From: Microbulbifer sp. ALW1
GTDB lineage: Bacteria; Pseudomonadota; Gammaproteobacteria; Pseudomonadales; Cellvibrionaceae
NCBI RefSeq assembly: GCF_009903625.1
Contig: NZ_CP047569.1
Coordinates: 962,501-1,026,500, forward strand
Length of the DNA: 64,000 nucleotides
Reading direction: 5' to 3'
A model generated the notes under the pieces. The model worked only from the letters and a program-made list of their open reading frames with translations, did not search any database and was not told the origin of the DNA. Positions 63,882-64,000 of the stretch are shown here, piece after piece. Position 1 is the first letter of the stretch. Each line of letters starts with the position of its first letter. The position numbers and the translations under genes were made by a program.

Positions 63882-64000
63882 ATGAAGAATTTTTTACAAA
63901 CCTGCTGTGCCGGATTGCTGGCCGCGGCAGCGGTGGTCTCTGCGGAGAGTACAACCAACGGTTACCTGCGCGATGTCGCTGACGGCTATGCTGCAGAGAC
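63882..64000 (+). CDS. start of a secreted protein (cut by the window end)
   Basis: An ATG behind GAGGGCG opens a frame with a signal peptide (MKNFLQTCCAGLLAAAAVVS, then AESTTNGYLRDVADGYAAE) that runs off the window. Only 39 residues are visible, so the family cannot be given. Its place after the TonB receptor suggests a periplasmic or outer-membrane partner, but a terminator separates the two genes. Confidence 0.6.
   Translation, partial: MKNFLQTCCAGLLAAAAVVSAESTTNGYLRDVADGYAAE

Overview
The window looks like chromosome from a marine gammaproteobacterium of the Cellvibrionales type, Microbulbifer-like by inference. The hints are two large TonB-dependent receptors, a lipoprotein with poly-serine linkers, a BioH-BioC fusion, the carboxynorspermidine route to spermidine, and a moderately high G+C content. 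No 16S gene is present, so the genus is not proven. I see no phage, insertion sequence, CRISPR array or tRNA gene.

Layout. 1-1700: the 3' part of a 23S rRNA gene, a 5S gene and terminators. 1900-4240: a thioesterase/SDR/Smr gene cluster, followed by a chain of four hairpins that may be a small RNA. 4277-5853: three small lipoprotein genes. 6111-15967: a locus that looks built for a short-chain ester or 3-hydroxybutyrate. It holds a TonB receptor, a symporter-type hybrid sensor kinase, an MFS transporter, an HSL-type esterase, a LuxR-type response regulator and 3-hydroxybutyrate dehydrogenase. A 15-bp motif is shared by the promoters of the receptor and the dehydrogenase. 16098-24000: cell-surface lipoproteins, an Smp-like membrane protein divergent from serB, and an RND efflux pump. 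24322-29673: an M1 aminopeptidase lipoprotein and a 1041-residue surface lipoprotein. 30225-34524: a FimX-like protein and a PilZ-like protein (c-di-GMP and type IV pili).

34691-37644: a complete EF-P beta-lysylation module (epmB, efp, epmA). 37658-44420: a GNAT enzyme, cysE, srkA, a DUF4242 protein, a CadC-like regulator with TPRs and a FabH-like synthase. 44611-49396: comF divergent from bioB-bioF-bioHC, with a well-formed BirA operator between them. 49433-52111: a cyclase-family protein, a YcaQ-like glycosylase and a DUF6515-like protein. 52317-57798: speA, carboxynorspermidine dehydrogenase, nspC and speB, which together lead from arginine through putrescine to spermidine. 58224-60431: a second DUF6515-like protein and panC-panD. 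60710-64000: a Crp/Fnr regulator, a second TonB receptor behind several inverted repeats, and the start of a secreted protein.

The most unusual feature is a family of four intergenic palindromic elements of 114-129 bp (14158, 14351, 36511, 53211). They share a GGCGGC end and an inner hairpin. Their long outer arms differ between copies, but in three of the four they remain perfectly self-complementary.
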